DNA of 53,959 nucleotides from Candidatus Mycoplasma haematobovis (GCF_001645765.1 NZ_LWUJ01000013.1:1-53959); one strand, 5' to 3'. Counted from the stretch's first letter, positions 33,914-44,914 are shown. The notes: a model not told the origin generated them from the sequence alone. A program made the numbers and translations.

Positions 33914-34459
33914 TCAACTCTTTATTTTCTTAAGCAGCTGTAATACATTGACTCCTTTCTTGCCGCTAACTAATAAGAGCTTATCTTCAGGTAAATTGGT
34001 TGCCTTTAAGACATCTGCTTTAATTTTTTCTCTCTGAGCATTGGATAACTTATCTACTTTATTAAGTAGTAATAAATAGTTATCAAAACGGGTGGATAAA
34101 TAATTCTTAATTTCTAAATCTTGTTCCGATAAGCCATGCGGAGAACATAAATGTAATACGCCTATTAAATTGGGTCTTTCTATTAAATAATCATTAATTA
34201 TCTTTAAGAGCTTATCTTCTTTACTATGCTTATCATAACCATAACCAGGCGTATCAGTTAAGTAAAAAGAATTAAAGTCATAGAAATTAATTGTTCTTGT
34301 TTTTCCTTGTTGTTTTGAAGTTTTTGCTATTTTCTCTTTAGCTAATGCATTAATTAAAGTAGATTTACCTGCATTTGAAGCCCCTGCCAATGAGAATTCT
34401 GGTAAATTGGAGGGGGGGTAATGCTTAGGATTAATAGCACTAGTAATAAATCTAGCCAT
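33914..34459 (-). CDS. engB: Ribosome-biogenesis GTPase EngB (YsxC)
   Basis: GTPase needed for large-subunit maturation. 181 aa, ATG 34459. G1 GASNAGKST (26-34), G2 region KQQGKTRTINFYDF, G3 DTPGYG, G4 NKVDKL, G5 VSGKKGVN. Its start overlaps the UPF0154 stop by 8 bp and it ends 5 bp before valS. Confidence 0.96.
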   Translation of the reverse strand: MARFITSAINPKHYPPSNLPEFSLAGASNAGKSTLINALAKEKIAKTSKQQGKTRTINFYDFNSFYLTDTPGYGYDKHSKEDKLLKIINDYLIERPNLIGVLHLCSPHGLSEQDLEIKNYLSTRFDNYLLLLNKVDKLSNAQREKIKADVLKATNLPEDKLLLVSGKKGVNVLQLLKKIKS

Positions 34460-34661
34460 TACGCCTCAAGTTATTCATAATTTGAAGCATTTGCTTTTCG
34501 GATAATGTTCTTCCTGCTTGCCTATATAATTCTCTTATTTGATGTTCACTAATGGGTGGATTATCAGTCATTTGCTTACGACAATATTTAATAGCTAATA
34601 TTCAACCAGCTAAAAAACCAATTACTAAACAAAAAGGTATTACAATGGCTAAGTACCACAT
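34452..34661 (-). CDS. UPF0154 (YneF-like) small membrane protein
   Basis: 69 aa, ATG 34661 to TAG. One N-terminal membrane helix (~3-24), then KYCRKQMTDNPPISEHQIRELY and QAGRTLSEKQMLQIM. The key family pattern is NPPI.E..IR...Q.GR..SEK. Widespread in Firmicutes and mollicutes; molecular role not established. Lies between tRNA-Trp and engB. Confidence 0.85.
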
Positions 34662-34669
34662 TTTAAAAA

Positions 34670-34745
34670 TGGCAGGAGTGGCAGGACTCGAACCCGCAGC
34701 ATATAGTTTTGGAGACTATCGTTCTGCCAATTGAACTACACTCCT
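34670..34745 (-). tRNA. trnW: tRNA-Trp (anticodon CCA)
   Basis: Complete cloverleaf on the minus strand. Acceptor AGGAGTG pairs with CACTCCT, D-arm TAGTTCAATTGGCAGAAC, anticodon stem ATAGT/ACTAT with loop CTCCAAA (anticodon CCA, reads UGG), T-arm with GGTTCGAGTCC, discriminator G, and a genome-encoded CCA (34670-34672). A separate tRNA-Trp with anticodon UCA is needed to read the abundant UGA codons; it is not in the window. Confidence 0.96.
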
Positions 34746-34771
34746 AGAATAAAATTGTATTTTTTATTGCC
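34746..34771. promoter_or_regulatory. Divergent promoter gap between tRNA-Trp and argS
   Basis: Only 26 bp separate the tRNA 5' end from the argS start. On the minus strand TACAAT at 34754-34759 is a good -10 box placed about 8 bp upstream of the tRNA. A candidate -35 (TTGGCA, 34773-34778) lies inside argS but the 13-bp spacing is short. This would be the head promoter of the long minus-strand train. Confidence 0.4.
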
Positions 34772-36433
34772 TTGCCAAAAATAAATAATTATTTAATTGA
34801 AGAATTTAAGAAAGCATTAAAGGCTTTAGATTATCAAGAAGAAGAGAATATATTTTTTGAATTTCCTAAGAATATCTCTTTTGGCGACTTATCTACTAAT
34901 ATAGCTTGTCAAATTAGTTCTAAAGTAAAAAAAGCTCCTAAAGAAATAGCAGAAATAATAGTAAAGAAATTAGGAAAGCTTAAATACATCCAAGAAATAA
35001 GAGCAGAAAAAAATGGATTTATTAATTTATTTTTTAATACTGAAGCCTTTAAAGAATACTATGCAGAAGTATTAAGTAACAAAGAACATCTTTACAAAAA
35101 AGAACCAAACAATATTTGATGTTTTGTTGAAATTGTTTCTGCTAATCCTACTGGATTATTACATATAGGACATGCAAGAAATGGTATTTTTTGTGATACT
35201 TTAGCTAATTTATTAGAGTATGGTGGCTACTATGTTCATAGAGAATACTTGATTAATGATATGGGAAATCAAATTAAAGAACTTATTTCATCCGTTTGAA
35301 ATAAGTACAAAGCAAAGATTATTGGTACTTATTATTCTGTTGAAAATATGAATCTCAAATATGATTCTCCTGAAATAGATGAATGTGCAACTTATTTAAT
35401 CTCTAAACATCAAAATAAATGACTTCAAGATAATGATATCTTTAAATCTAAACTATATTCAGAACTAGAGTCAGAAGTAATTAAGTACTTCTTAAATGAA
35501 ATAGAGAAAGATTTAAATGCTTATCAAATAGGTGTTAATGTTTGGAAATCAGAGCGTAGTTTTGTTAATGATAGTACTATAGATGATTTGTTAAATTCTC
35601 TAAGAGAACACATAAATCTTAAAGATGGGGCTGTTTGATTTAGGGCAGGAGACTTCTTAGAGAACTGTAAAGATGAAGTATTAGTTAAGAAAGATGGTTT
35701 ACATACTTATTTCTGTCAAGACTTAATTTATCACTTACATAAATTAAGAATGATTGGTGAAAAAGGAAAAATAATTAATGTATTAGGGGCAGATCATTAT
35801 GGACATGTGGATAGACTTAAATCTTTTCTTGTATTTCTAGAGAGAGAAGAACAAGTTAAATTCATATGTATGCAATTAGTTAAATTAATTGAGCATAGTA
35901 CTGCAGTAAAGATATCAAAAAGAGATTCAAAAATTATTTATTTAAGAAGTCTTTCTGAATTTATGAGTTATGAAGAAGTAAGATGATTCTTAATATCTCA
36001 GCATACTGATAGTCCTTTAGAGATAGAACTAAAAAAATTAAAAATGCAGGACTACAATAATCCTGCTTATTATGTACTTTATGCTTATTCTAGAATATCT
36101 CAGCTATTAAGAAAGCATGGTGTTCCCAAAGATTATTCTGAAAATATAACTTTTGATACTATTAAAGAAGGAAAAGAGAAAGAGTTGCTAAATACGTTGC
36201 TAGCATGAGAAATGACTTTAAATAGCGCTATAGAGACGCTTTCTCCTCACAAAATTCCTCAATATCTTTACAAATTAGCTAAAGAATTTCACTCTTATTA
36301 TGAAGAAACTCAATTATTAAATAAAGAAAAAGGTACTTGACTAAATGATAGATTAGCTATTCTGAATGCTGTTCAGTACACCATTAAAAGCGGCTTAAGC
36401 ATCATGAAAATAACTCCAAAAAGTGTCCTCTAG
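34772..36433 (+). CDS. argS: Arginyl-tRNA synthetase
   Basis: 553 aa from TTG 34772 to TAG. Class I synthetase charging tRNA-Arg. N-terminal Add-1 type domain ([16 protein letters not shown]), HIGH motif in [42 protein letters not shown], the KMSKS-equivalent [13 protein letters not shown], and the C-terminal anticodon-binding helices ([17 protein letters not shown]). Its end overlaps the next gene by 11 bp. Confidence 0.96.
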
Positions 36434-37367
36434 TTGGGAAAAATCTTGTTATGCTTCTGATGAATCAGGTAAAGGAGACTTTTATGGAGGGCCAGTAGTA
36501 GCTGTTGTTTATTTAAATAAAGAGATACTAAAGAAATTAGAGAAAGAAGAGTTTTTTGATCAAATAAGAGATTCAAAGAAGTGTACAGATAATTGAATTT
36601 ACAAATGTACACCTCAAATAATGAATGTATTAGGTCAAAACTTTGAATACTCTATTACTAATCCTAAAGAATACAACGAACTATATTCCAAATACCAAAA
36701 TATGAATGTAATCTTTAGCTTACTACATAATGATGTTCATTTGAAGCTTAAGAATAAATTAAAGGAAGAAGAATTTAGAGTTATGGATGGATGAACTACT
36801 TTAGATAAGCATTACGAATATTTAAAGAATTTAAATATTGAACCACTTAAAGTAGATGATATGTGTTGCAGAGCTGAAGAAAAATATTTAGCTTGTGCTT
36901 TAGCCTCCATAATTGCTAGATATTATTACTTAAAACAAATGGATGAAATGAGTGTTAAATACTCCACAAGAATTCCTTTAGGTAATGCTTATTCTGGTAG
37001 ACATTCAGTAATAACTGCCTTTAAAGCATTAAGAAAGAGAGATAATCCAGAAGAGTTTTGCAAAACTAATTTCAAGACTATTGAAATAATAGGTGAATTT
37101 ATTGGAGAGAATAATGTTGGAAGAAAATGTGAATTGTGTAACAGAGAGTTAATATATAGACTATCCAAAAAAACAGGAAAGCAATTTATTGGTTGTTCTG
37201 GCTTTCCTCTTTGTAAATATGCTGAAAATATAATTAATAAAGGAGATTTGTTAGAAGAGAAGTGTCCTGAATGCTCTTCTCAACTAACTAAGAAATTTAA
37301 TAGTAAGAATGAACCATTTATCGGTTGTTCTGCCTATCCTAAGTGTAAGTACATAAAAAACTCTTAA
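36423..37367 (+). CDS. rnhC: RNase HIII-like ribonuclease fused to two topoisomerase-type zinc ribbons
   Basis: 314 aa from GTG 36423. Residues ~1-225 are a type 2 RNase H: DESGKGDFYGGPVVA (13-27, catalytic Asp-Glu), IRDSKKCTD, VMDGW, and RAEEKYLACALASIIAR; these cut the RNA of RNA-DNA hybrids. The N-terminal TBP-like domain of classical RNase HIII is absent. Residues ~235-314 hold two C4 zinc ribbons of the topoisomerase IA C-terminal kind: CELC...GCSGFPLCKY and CPEC...GCSAYPKCKY. The fusion is in one frame with no stop. These ribbons usually bind single-stranded nucleic acid and may replace the lost domain. Confidence 0.88.
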
Positions 37368-37381
37368 TAAAATTAATAATA

Positions 37382-37777
37382 GTGTCCAAAATATTTAAAT
37401 TATTCTACAATTCAGAAGATAATTGAAAGAAAGCGTCTAAGAGAGTAATTTGGCTTTGATTAGGTCAAATAGCTTTTTGAATAGCTGCCGTTACTTGTTT
37501 AAGTACAACAGCGTCAAATGGAGGTACTGAAAAAGCTGGTTTTATATCTACTGCTACTGTTTCTGTTATCTTAAAGGTATTTCTTATAGTTGCTAATATA
37601 CTTATTAACTTTAACTACTTTAAATGTGTTAAGAAAGAGAAATCTTTAGGTATAACGCAAACAGTACAGGGCCAAAAACAATTACTATGAATTGATTTAT
37701 TCTGTTGCTTTACTCCATTAGCAATATTAACTAAGTTCTTTTTCTGAAAAACTTACAGAAAAATGCCAAGAAAATAA
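37382..37777 (+). CDS. Small four-helix membrane protein
   Basis: 131 aa from GTG 37382 to TAA, with several TGA-Trp. Hydrophobic segments at ~25-45, ~55-75 (about), ~70-85 and ~110-125 with basic loops (KKASKR, KCVKKEK, KTYRKMPRK). It follows the RNase gene by 14 bp. No family recognised; it shares only overall composition with the following frame. Confidence 0.55.
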
Positions 37778-37800
37778 ATTTAAATGCATAACTTAAAAAA

Positions 37801-38283
37801 TCGTACTGGACAGTACTGGACAAGGCCGTTAGTGTTTGTTCCCGTATAGTAAAGTTCTGAGTTTTTCAGGCTTTATTAATTATTGTTGCAATAGTTATTG
37901 CTGGTTCTGGTGGAATTCTACTAATAATACCAATGATAATAATATGTTTTATCATTAATGTCTGCTTATCTTTGAGTTTATTATTAAATGGTGGAGAAGA
38001 TTATTTTGTTCGAAGACAAAGGAGAATATTGCTTGCTGTTTGAGCTATAGAATTTTTTTTAGGTATTACGTTAATTATTCCTTTAATTGCTAAATACTTT
38101 TTTTACAAAGGATACAAAGAGTTATCAGAGGTAGTAGTAACAAGAAATCATGAAATATTACAGAATAATGGTCGAAAATCTAAAGGTGGTAGTTTAATAA
38201 TGGCAATTATCTTAATAATATTAGCTTTTTTATTTTTTATAATATTATTGGCAGGAGTGGGGGCTGGTTATTATTTAAGATAA
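37801..38283 (+). CDS. Membrane protein, start not evident
   Basis: An open frame from 37792 to TAA 38281-38283 coding for hydrophobic segments (VFQALLIIVAIVIAGSGG, CFIINVCLSLSLLL, GITLIIPLIAKYF and a last helix before GAGYYLR). No ATG, GTG or TTG lies before the first helix; CTG 37816 or ATA 37846 are the only candidates. A short direct repeat (TACTGGACAG, TACTGGACAA, 37804-37823) lies just there. Either a non-standard start or a gene that lost its 5' end. Confidence 0.45.
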
Positions 38284-38301
38284 TTAAAATTTTTGCGATC
38301 T

Positions 38302-38898
38302 TTAATTAAGTCTAGCTTTAACATTACCTTTTCTAATAATCTCAACCATATCAACACAGTACCTAGGATCTATTTCAAGTAGTTCAATAGTTTTTTCAAC
38401 AAACTCATCAATAGCTCCTAATTTCTTTAAACTCTTCTTAAGATTTTCTCTTTTTTCATACAACATTTCTTTACTCTTGACATAATTATCAACCATTTCT
38501 AGACTTCTTATTATTTCTTGAACAAGAGCAATAGTTCTTAGAATTCTAATTAATTTAGGGCGTTCTTCAGGCTTAAATGCACTAAGCTTCCAATACTTAA
38601 TAAACTCTATTGAAAACATCTTTGGTCTCTTATTTGCGTTCGTTGGCTTAACTTCAAAAGTCTTTACCATAATTGTTGAAAACTTAACGCTCTTTTTAAG
38701 TAATTTAAATGTGGAATTAATAAATGCATCAGTAGCTCCTATTTCTCTTAATTTATTCTTCAATTCTTCTTGTTGTGCTAATAATTTTGAATATTCTTCG
38801 TGATTTCTATTCTTTTCACATTCATTTAAAGCTTTCTGAATTTCAGCAGCCTTCTTAATATACTGAATAACTCTAGAACGATCTTTAGCTTTAATCAT
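38302..38898 (-). CDS. Tandem-repeat helical protein of unknown function
   Basis: 198 aa, ATG 38898 to TAA. Two similar halves: residues ~9-93 (ELKNKLREIGATDAFINSTF then LLKKSVKFSTIMVKTFEVK) and ~114-198 (NLKKSLKKLGAIDEFVEKTI then LLEIDPRYCVDMVEIIRKG), i.e. an internal duplication. Each half is rich in charged helices and contains LG/IGA-D-F-x-T. No membrane segment and no signal. Last gene of the minus-strand block; starts 1 bp after the preceding stop. Confidence 0.7.
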   Translation of the reverse strand: MIKAKDRSRVIQYIKKAAEIQKALNECEKNRNHEEYSKLLAQQEELKNKLREIGATDAFINSTFKLLKKSVKFSTIMVKTFEVKPTNANKRPKMFSIEFIKYWKLSAFKPEERPKLIRILRTIALVQEIIRSLEMVDNYVKSKEMLYEKRENLKKSLKKLGAIDEFVEKTIELLEIDPRYCVDMVEIIRKGNVKARLN

Positions 38899-38899
38899 A

Positions 38900-40363
38900 C
38901 TACCAAATAGTTAAGTTATTTACTATAGTTTTAGTTACTCTATTATAGAAAGGATTATTTGATGACTTCTTAATTAGGAATAATAAGAATTTGTAACTTA
39001 CTCGTTTAACTTGAGGAATATCTAAAAAGCTTATAGGTAATCTATATTTCTTAATATGTAGAATAAGTTTGTATACAAAACCTTCTACCGAATGAGAACC
39101 ATAAAGACTATTTCCTAACTCTATAGCTCTTTCTCTAAATTCAACATTACTTTGAGATAATACCTCTAAGAAATTAGGTAAAAATAGAGCTAATCCATCA
39201 CACTTTTTAGAATTAACTAAATAAGAGAGAGAGGCCTCTAATTTATATCAAATTCAAATATCTGGTATATCTACAAAGCTACTACCATCCATAGTAGAAG
39301 CTATTATTTCAAGTATTTTAAATTTATCATAAGTATTTAGTTTATTTCCAAAATCAAAATAAGCTAAATATCAATCAATAGTCTTAATATTATGTACTAT
39401 AGAGGCTTTAACTTTAGCATCAATAGAAAAATCAAAGAAATTAAGTATTAATCTAAAGAATGTTTCATGAAGTATTTCTCATACTTTAGTATTATCTAAT
39501 TCTTCAAATAAATCTACACAGTAAAATACAGCATCTGCGTCCTCTATTGGATTATTTAAGAAAATAGTATCTCCAAAGTAATCTAAATTAGGGAATAATA
39601 TATTATTTTTAAGGGCAGACTTAGAATTTATTTTAGGATCTGGCACTACTAGAGTAGGAATACTTATTAGTAAGTAATTAGGAGCTAAGAAAGATTTGAA
39701 TAATCTTGTCTTATGTAGTCTTATTAAGTGAGGTTTAACTAATTTAGGAAGTACTATCTTAGCTAAATCTACAGTAGATAAAGAGCCTACCGTAATAATA
39801 GCATTAACTTCATGATCATTAGCATATTCAGAAATTCTAAATACTAATTTACGATCTAAATTAGGCTGTACATTAGTGTACTCTATGAATGGTATATTAT
39901 GCTTCTTTAGTATTTCAATTACCCTTCTGTAGAATTGTAAATTTCTAGTGTAAGCTCCATCTGTAATTAATAATACACATCTAATATTAGATTTAATTAT
40001 TAAGTCTTCGAAGTCTCCATCTGTAATTGAATTTTGAATAAATACATTATTTAGTTTTGTTCTTTCTAGACTTGCTGGTTTATCTTGGTTAAACTCTTTA
40101 AGAGCTTGTTCTAATCTACTTTTCTTATTCTCAGGAGTACTTAATACTTTTTTTAAATCAAGATTATTTAAATCTATTGGATCATTAATATGCAAATGAG
40201 AACCTGGGCTTACAATTATATTTCTTAATAAAGAGGGATGTAAATTACTATCTACTGTAATATCTGTTCTTATGTCTGTATAGTGCTTTAAGATCTCCTT
40301 ATTATCCTTAAGATTTTCATCAGAAATCTTAGTTAAATCTTCAAGTGTAAATTTCTTATTCAT
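38900..40363 (-). CDS. Divergent iron-containing alcohol dehydrogenase-like protein
   Basis: 487 aa, ATG 40363 to TAG. Residues ~125-200 resemble the nucleotide-binding half of the Fe-ADH/glycerol dehydrogenase fold: CVLLITDGAYTRNLQFYRRV, IPFIEYTNVQPN, and AIITVGSLSTVDLAKIVLP at the GGGSxxDxAK site. Further on, IEDADAVFYCVDLFEEL sits where the family has the metal ligands (GxDAxxHxxE), with His replaced. With the Gly-rich loop altered and the His gone, activity is doubtful. About 120 extra residues stand at the N-terminus. By-eye call of moderate strength. Confidence 0.45.
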
Positions 40364-41012
40364 GTATTATGGATTCAGATTTAAGATAATTAATTGTAGC
40401 TGTTTCTATATTTGATCTATATTTAGCTGGTATATTAAGTATTCTAGAAGCTCTAAATCTTCAATACTTTTCGAATAGCGGTATTTGGTTTTCTCTGAAG
40501 GATAGCTTTCCAAAAATTAATTCTTCTTCTGAATAGTGATCCATATTAATTTCTCTAGAGAGCAAAAGAGTTAAGTATTGTAACTCTCCATCATCTATAT
40601 ATTTTTCTTTCTCTATATTAAAAAAGTGAGCTACAGCTCATTTTCTTAAAGAGTAATAATCAGTATGACTTAAGAATATTAATTTGGTAATATTATCTGG
40701 TAAATTCTCTAATATTTTTAGTATTTGAGCAGAACCCATTCCTGCTATTACAGCCACTGCATCGTGAGGTATATTATTTAAGTTCTTAAAGCCATCATTA
40801 TTTGCAAAAGTAGCATGCTCTTCTAGACCAAAACGCCCATATATTTTCTTACTATTCTCTAATGCTTCTTTAGATAAATCAATATTTAGTACTTTATTAA
40901 TTTTTTGCTGCTTAAGAAGTTCAAGCCCTAAATAGCCATGGTCTGAACCTACATCTATTAAATAATTTGAAGTAGGAAAGATAGATACTATGCCCGATAT
41001 ACGTGCATGCAT
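40356..41012 (-). CDS. trmK: tRNA (adenine-N1)-methyltransferase TrmK-like
   Basis: 218 aa, ATG 41012 (overlaps the rpsD stop as TAATG). SAM-binding motif YLIDVGSDHGYLGLELL, then NIDLSKEALENS, NNDGFKNL and the typical VAVIAGMGSAQILKIL, followed by LIFLSHTDYYSLRKW. These match TrmK, which methylates A22 of bacterial tRNAs. Its 3' end overlaps the next gene by 8 bp. Confidence 0.88.
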
Positions 41013-41626
41013 TAAACTAATTTCTTAAATCATTCAACTACATAAACTTCATTAATTTGTTGATTTAATTCCTTTCTTTCTGGATATCTTAAATATACTC
41101 CTTTCTTATTCTCTACATCTACTGAAACAAAAGGCAAAACATCATCATCTTTAAGAGCATTGACTATAGGTAAGTGGTGACATTTAGGCTTTATTGATAT
41201 TTCATCATTGATATTTACTAAAGCTGAAGGAATATTTACTTTCTTACCATTAACTAATACATGTCCATGAGATACCAATTGCCTTGCTGCTCTTCTTGTA
41301 GGAGCAAAGTTCATTCTATACACAACATTATCTAGTCTTCTCTCTAGAAGAATTAACAAATTGTAAGCCAAAGAACCCTCTATTTTTCTTGCTTGTTTAA
41401 AGAATCTTCGTAACTGAGTATCATGTATTCCATACATAAATACTATTTTTTGCTTCTCTCTTAACTGCTCACCATAAATGGACAGTTTCCTTCTGTCTGC
41501 TGTAGCTCCATGTTGACCAGGGGGAGTAGTTCTTTGCTTTCACTTATTAAACTCTCTATTATTTTCAAGTAAAGAAATACCTAATTTTCTTGATTTCTTA
41601 AAAATTGAACCAGTAAAGCGTGACAC
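41012..41626 (-). CDS. rpsD: 30S ribosomal protein S4
   Basis: 204 aa from GTG 41626 (TAGTG overlap with rpmB). Primary 16S rRNA-binding protein. Features: SRFTGSIFKKSRKLG, TPPGQHGA, KLSIYGEQLREKQK, MYGIHDTQLRRFFKQARK, then the S4 RNA-binding domain LERRLDNVVYRMNFAPTRR and RQLVSHGHVLVNGKKVNIPS. Ends YVVEWFKKLV with a TGA-Trp. Confidence 0.97.
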
Positions 41627-41823
41627 TATCTAATTAATCCTTTTTTCTTCAAAGTTCTTAATTGTTTTACTGAAGCAGTTATTTTTACTTTTTTTCCTTC
41701 TTTATTTATTACACTAACAGTTTGAACATTAAAGTGTCAATCTCTTTTAGTAATATTAAGAGCCTTTGACCTACTATTACCTGTTCTAGAAACTTTACCT
41801 GTAAATCTATCTTTTCTTGACAT
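41626..41823 (-). CDS. rpmB: 50S ribosomal protein L28
   Basis: 65 aa, ATG 41823 to TAG. SRKDRFTGKVSRTGNSRSKA and TKRDWHFNVQTVSV match L28 (GKxpxxGNxvSHaxxkTkRxfxpNlqxv); ends LRTLKKKGLI. The Cys pairs of the zinc-binding L28 form are absent. Followed with 1-bp overlap by rpsD. Confidence 0.93.
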
Positions 41824-41845
41824 TATTTTATTAATTTTATTTAAA

Positions 41846-44800
41846 TCATTTATCAAAGAATGAAGTAGTTGGTTTTGAAGGTGTTTTTTCTTCTACTTCT
41901 TTGTAAAGATGTTTATCAATTTCTGCAAAACTAATATTTAATTCATTTTCTAAGTTAACAAAAATCTTTTCCATCTCTTCCTCTTTACCTTTCAAGAAAA
42001 GTTTAATTTCTTCTAAGTCTTTTTGAATTGAATCAAATATCTCTACTCTATCTTCAACTAATTTCTCTAAATGCTCTTCTTGTGTTGCGTGGAATGAAGA
42101 AAGACGTTCCACTTCTTCATTAAGAATGGACATCTTTTCTTTCAGTGAATCTATTTCATAATTCTTTCTCTGTTCTCGATATTTTTTTATGCTTATTTGA
42201 GCTAATTCTTCTAAAGTAGGTATATTTCTTGGTCTTTTTGGGGGTTCTTTTTCTTCTGGATATTCAATATTAGCCATAATATCAAGTAGTTCTTCATCTG
42301 GCTCTTGATGAATATCAGTATCTTCAAGTCTTGGATCTGCTGCAAAAGTAGGATCATCAAAGTCATAAGTATCTGGAGCCTTAATAAAGTAATCTTTTTC
42401 TGAGAATATTTCTGTGTATCCGTCCTCTACAAAACCATCATCACTAAATACAATTTCTGAATTTACTACTCTTACTGACTTATTCTTAAAGAGCCTTCTG
42501 GAAAGATTAAATAAAGTATCTTTAAATTCTCCTTCTGCATTGGAAATAGTAAAGTTTTCATCTTTTCAAAGTTGTAACTCTTGATCCTCAACTGTTCTAT
42601 ATCTCTCTCTTCTTTCTTCATAAGTTAAAGCTCTAGTGTATTGTTCAAAAGGCTCAAATTGTGTTTCATACTTACTACTAATGGCATCTAATTGGTTTTC
42701 TTTTAAATCTTTAAGAGCAACTTCTTCGCCCTTCTTTCTCTCTATAGCTTCTTCTCTATCTCTTCTGCTCTTTAGTAATGCATTTTGTTCAGGAGTTAAT
42801 TTAGATCATACTTGGTCAATAATTTCAAATTGATCATCATCTAGAGTCTTAGGATCTAATCCAATTAAATTATCTTTTTCACCAGATAAAGCAAAAGATT
42901 CTTTAGGTATGAATAAAACTCTTTGGCTATGTTCAGAAAGCTTTAATTTTGAAGTATCTAATTGCTTAATATATTTTCCCTCTAATTCAGAAGCCTTAGG
43001 AATGGCTAATTCATAACCTAACTTCTTAAATTCCTCTTGAATATCCCCAAATATTCTTTCTCACTCTTTCTGTCTCTTATTAGCTTGTCCTAGGAGTTTC
43101 TTAGCCTGCAAATAAATCTTGGCTACACATGTGCTAGGTATAGAAGAAAAAGCTTCAACTACTTCTCTTTGTCTAGTAAATAACTTATCTATTACTGGTA
43201 AAGCTTCATTATTTCATCTATCTCATCAAATTTGAACACATTCTTGCAAAAGAATGTCATTTCTTGAATAAGCTTGCGATACTTCATTTTGAAATTCATT
43301 TAAAGTAGTCCTAATTCAATCAAAGAAATCATTAAACTTCCTCTCTTTTTCATTAACTAAATTCTTTAATTTGAAGAAATATCTATTAAATTCAAGTTTT
43401 CTTCTCCTAAAGTCCTCTCTATCTTGCTTATGATCAATTAACGTTTGTTTGTAATTGTCATAAAGTGGAATACTCTTTAAGTTATCAATATATTCTTGAG
43501 CTCTTCTTTTTTCTGCCTCTATTTGTTCTTGAACATTAGCTGAAGCTTCATGTAAGTCGCCTATATGCATCAAAGCCTCTTTACGCTTAGAGGCTTGAAT
43601 AGCATCGAAGAAAGCATTAGTTTCTTCTTGCTGTTGTTCTATTAATTCTTGTTGTTCAAGAAACTGTATTTCTGCCTTAGCAAACTTGGCATTATTTAAA
43701 TTAGTTAAATGTCTAATTAAAGTGCTCTCTAACTCTAAATGTTTGTCATGTAAAGAATTAACTTCAAGATTTAAATCAATTAATTTAGCTGTAACTTCTT
43801 CATCAATCTTAGCTATTAAGCTTTCACTACCATGGATATCTAAATAAGCTCTTTGTTTAATATCTCCATGTTTCTCATCTAACTCTTTAATCCTATAACT
43901 AAAGTTATCTAATGTATTCTTGGCTCTATTAAGAGCTTTCTCTAATTCATTCTTTTCTTTGGCTTTCTTTTGATATTGAGGATCATCAACAGGAACTAAA
44001 CCTTTATCTAATAGTTCTTCTTCTAAATTTTTTAGATTTGAAATACTTTCTTCAAATCTTCCTCTCAAAGTCTCTATTTTTTTACTAATCTTTACATCAA
44101 AAGTTTCATGAAGAGCTTCAAGATTTAAAGACTCTTCTTTCCTAGTAAAAACTGGTGGTTTTTGAGGAGAGAGTATCTTTAATTTCTTATTTAAGTCCTT
44201 GACATTAGTAAATCAATATTCCCTTAAGTCAGATCAAAAAAGGTCAGTATCTTTAAAACTACTATTAAGTGTAAATCAAAAAGTAGGAGTTCTTGAATAA
44301 TCCGTAGGCCTTTGGAATATAGCTTCATTAGGATTATTTTCATATATTAATGTCTCTTCTCCTACAGACTCTTTAGAAGAAGAAATCACATTTTCAGTAA
44401 CTGAAGGAATATCTGATAAGTCTTTTGTTTGTATCTCTACTACTTCCAAGTCCTTCTTAGGAGCAGTAATAGGTTCAAATATCTCTTTTTCTTGAGCAGG
44501 AGGAACTTTAACTGTTGTTTGGACAGAACTAAGAGCGCTAAATCTTTGTTCTTCTCTCTCTAAGAATAATTCATGTTCTTTCTGTGCTACCTTTAATTCT
44601 TTATCAGTAGCTTCTTTTGAGGCTTTAGGAGAAGGAACTCTTAATTCTCATTCAATACCATTAATTCTTACTGTAGTAGGCTCATTTCCTTCATACTCTA
44701 TTGTTGGATCATCGTAGTCATATTCAACCTTTACTAATAAATGTTTTTTCTCAGCTCAAGGACAATCAAATATTTGATATTTATGACCACCAATATTAGT

Positions 44801-44914
44801 TACAGATTTCTTAATTCTTAATGCCTTTACTTCTTTTTCTGCAATTAAGAAAACGTATTTAGAGGAATATAAATAAAGCTCTTTACGTAACGAGGAGGTA
44901 AAGGTTTTTGGCAT
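41846..44914 (-). CDS. 1022-aa coiled-coil protein of unknown function
   Basis: One frame from ATG 44914 to stop 41846-41848 with no TAA/TAG inside (checked codon by codon over 42278-43315). Residues 1-~120 are a small globular head (AEKEVKALRIKKSVTNIGGH, WELRVPSPK); ~120-280 an acidic linker; ~280-930 almost continuous charged heptad-like helix (LKNLEEELLDKGLVPVDD, EKNELEKALNRAKNTLDNF); ~880-1022 a second coiled coil. No signal peptide or membrane helix, so cytoplasmic; a cytoskeletal or scaffold role like other mollicute coiled-coil proteins is a guess. ATG overlaps the ecfT stop. Confidence 0.75.
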
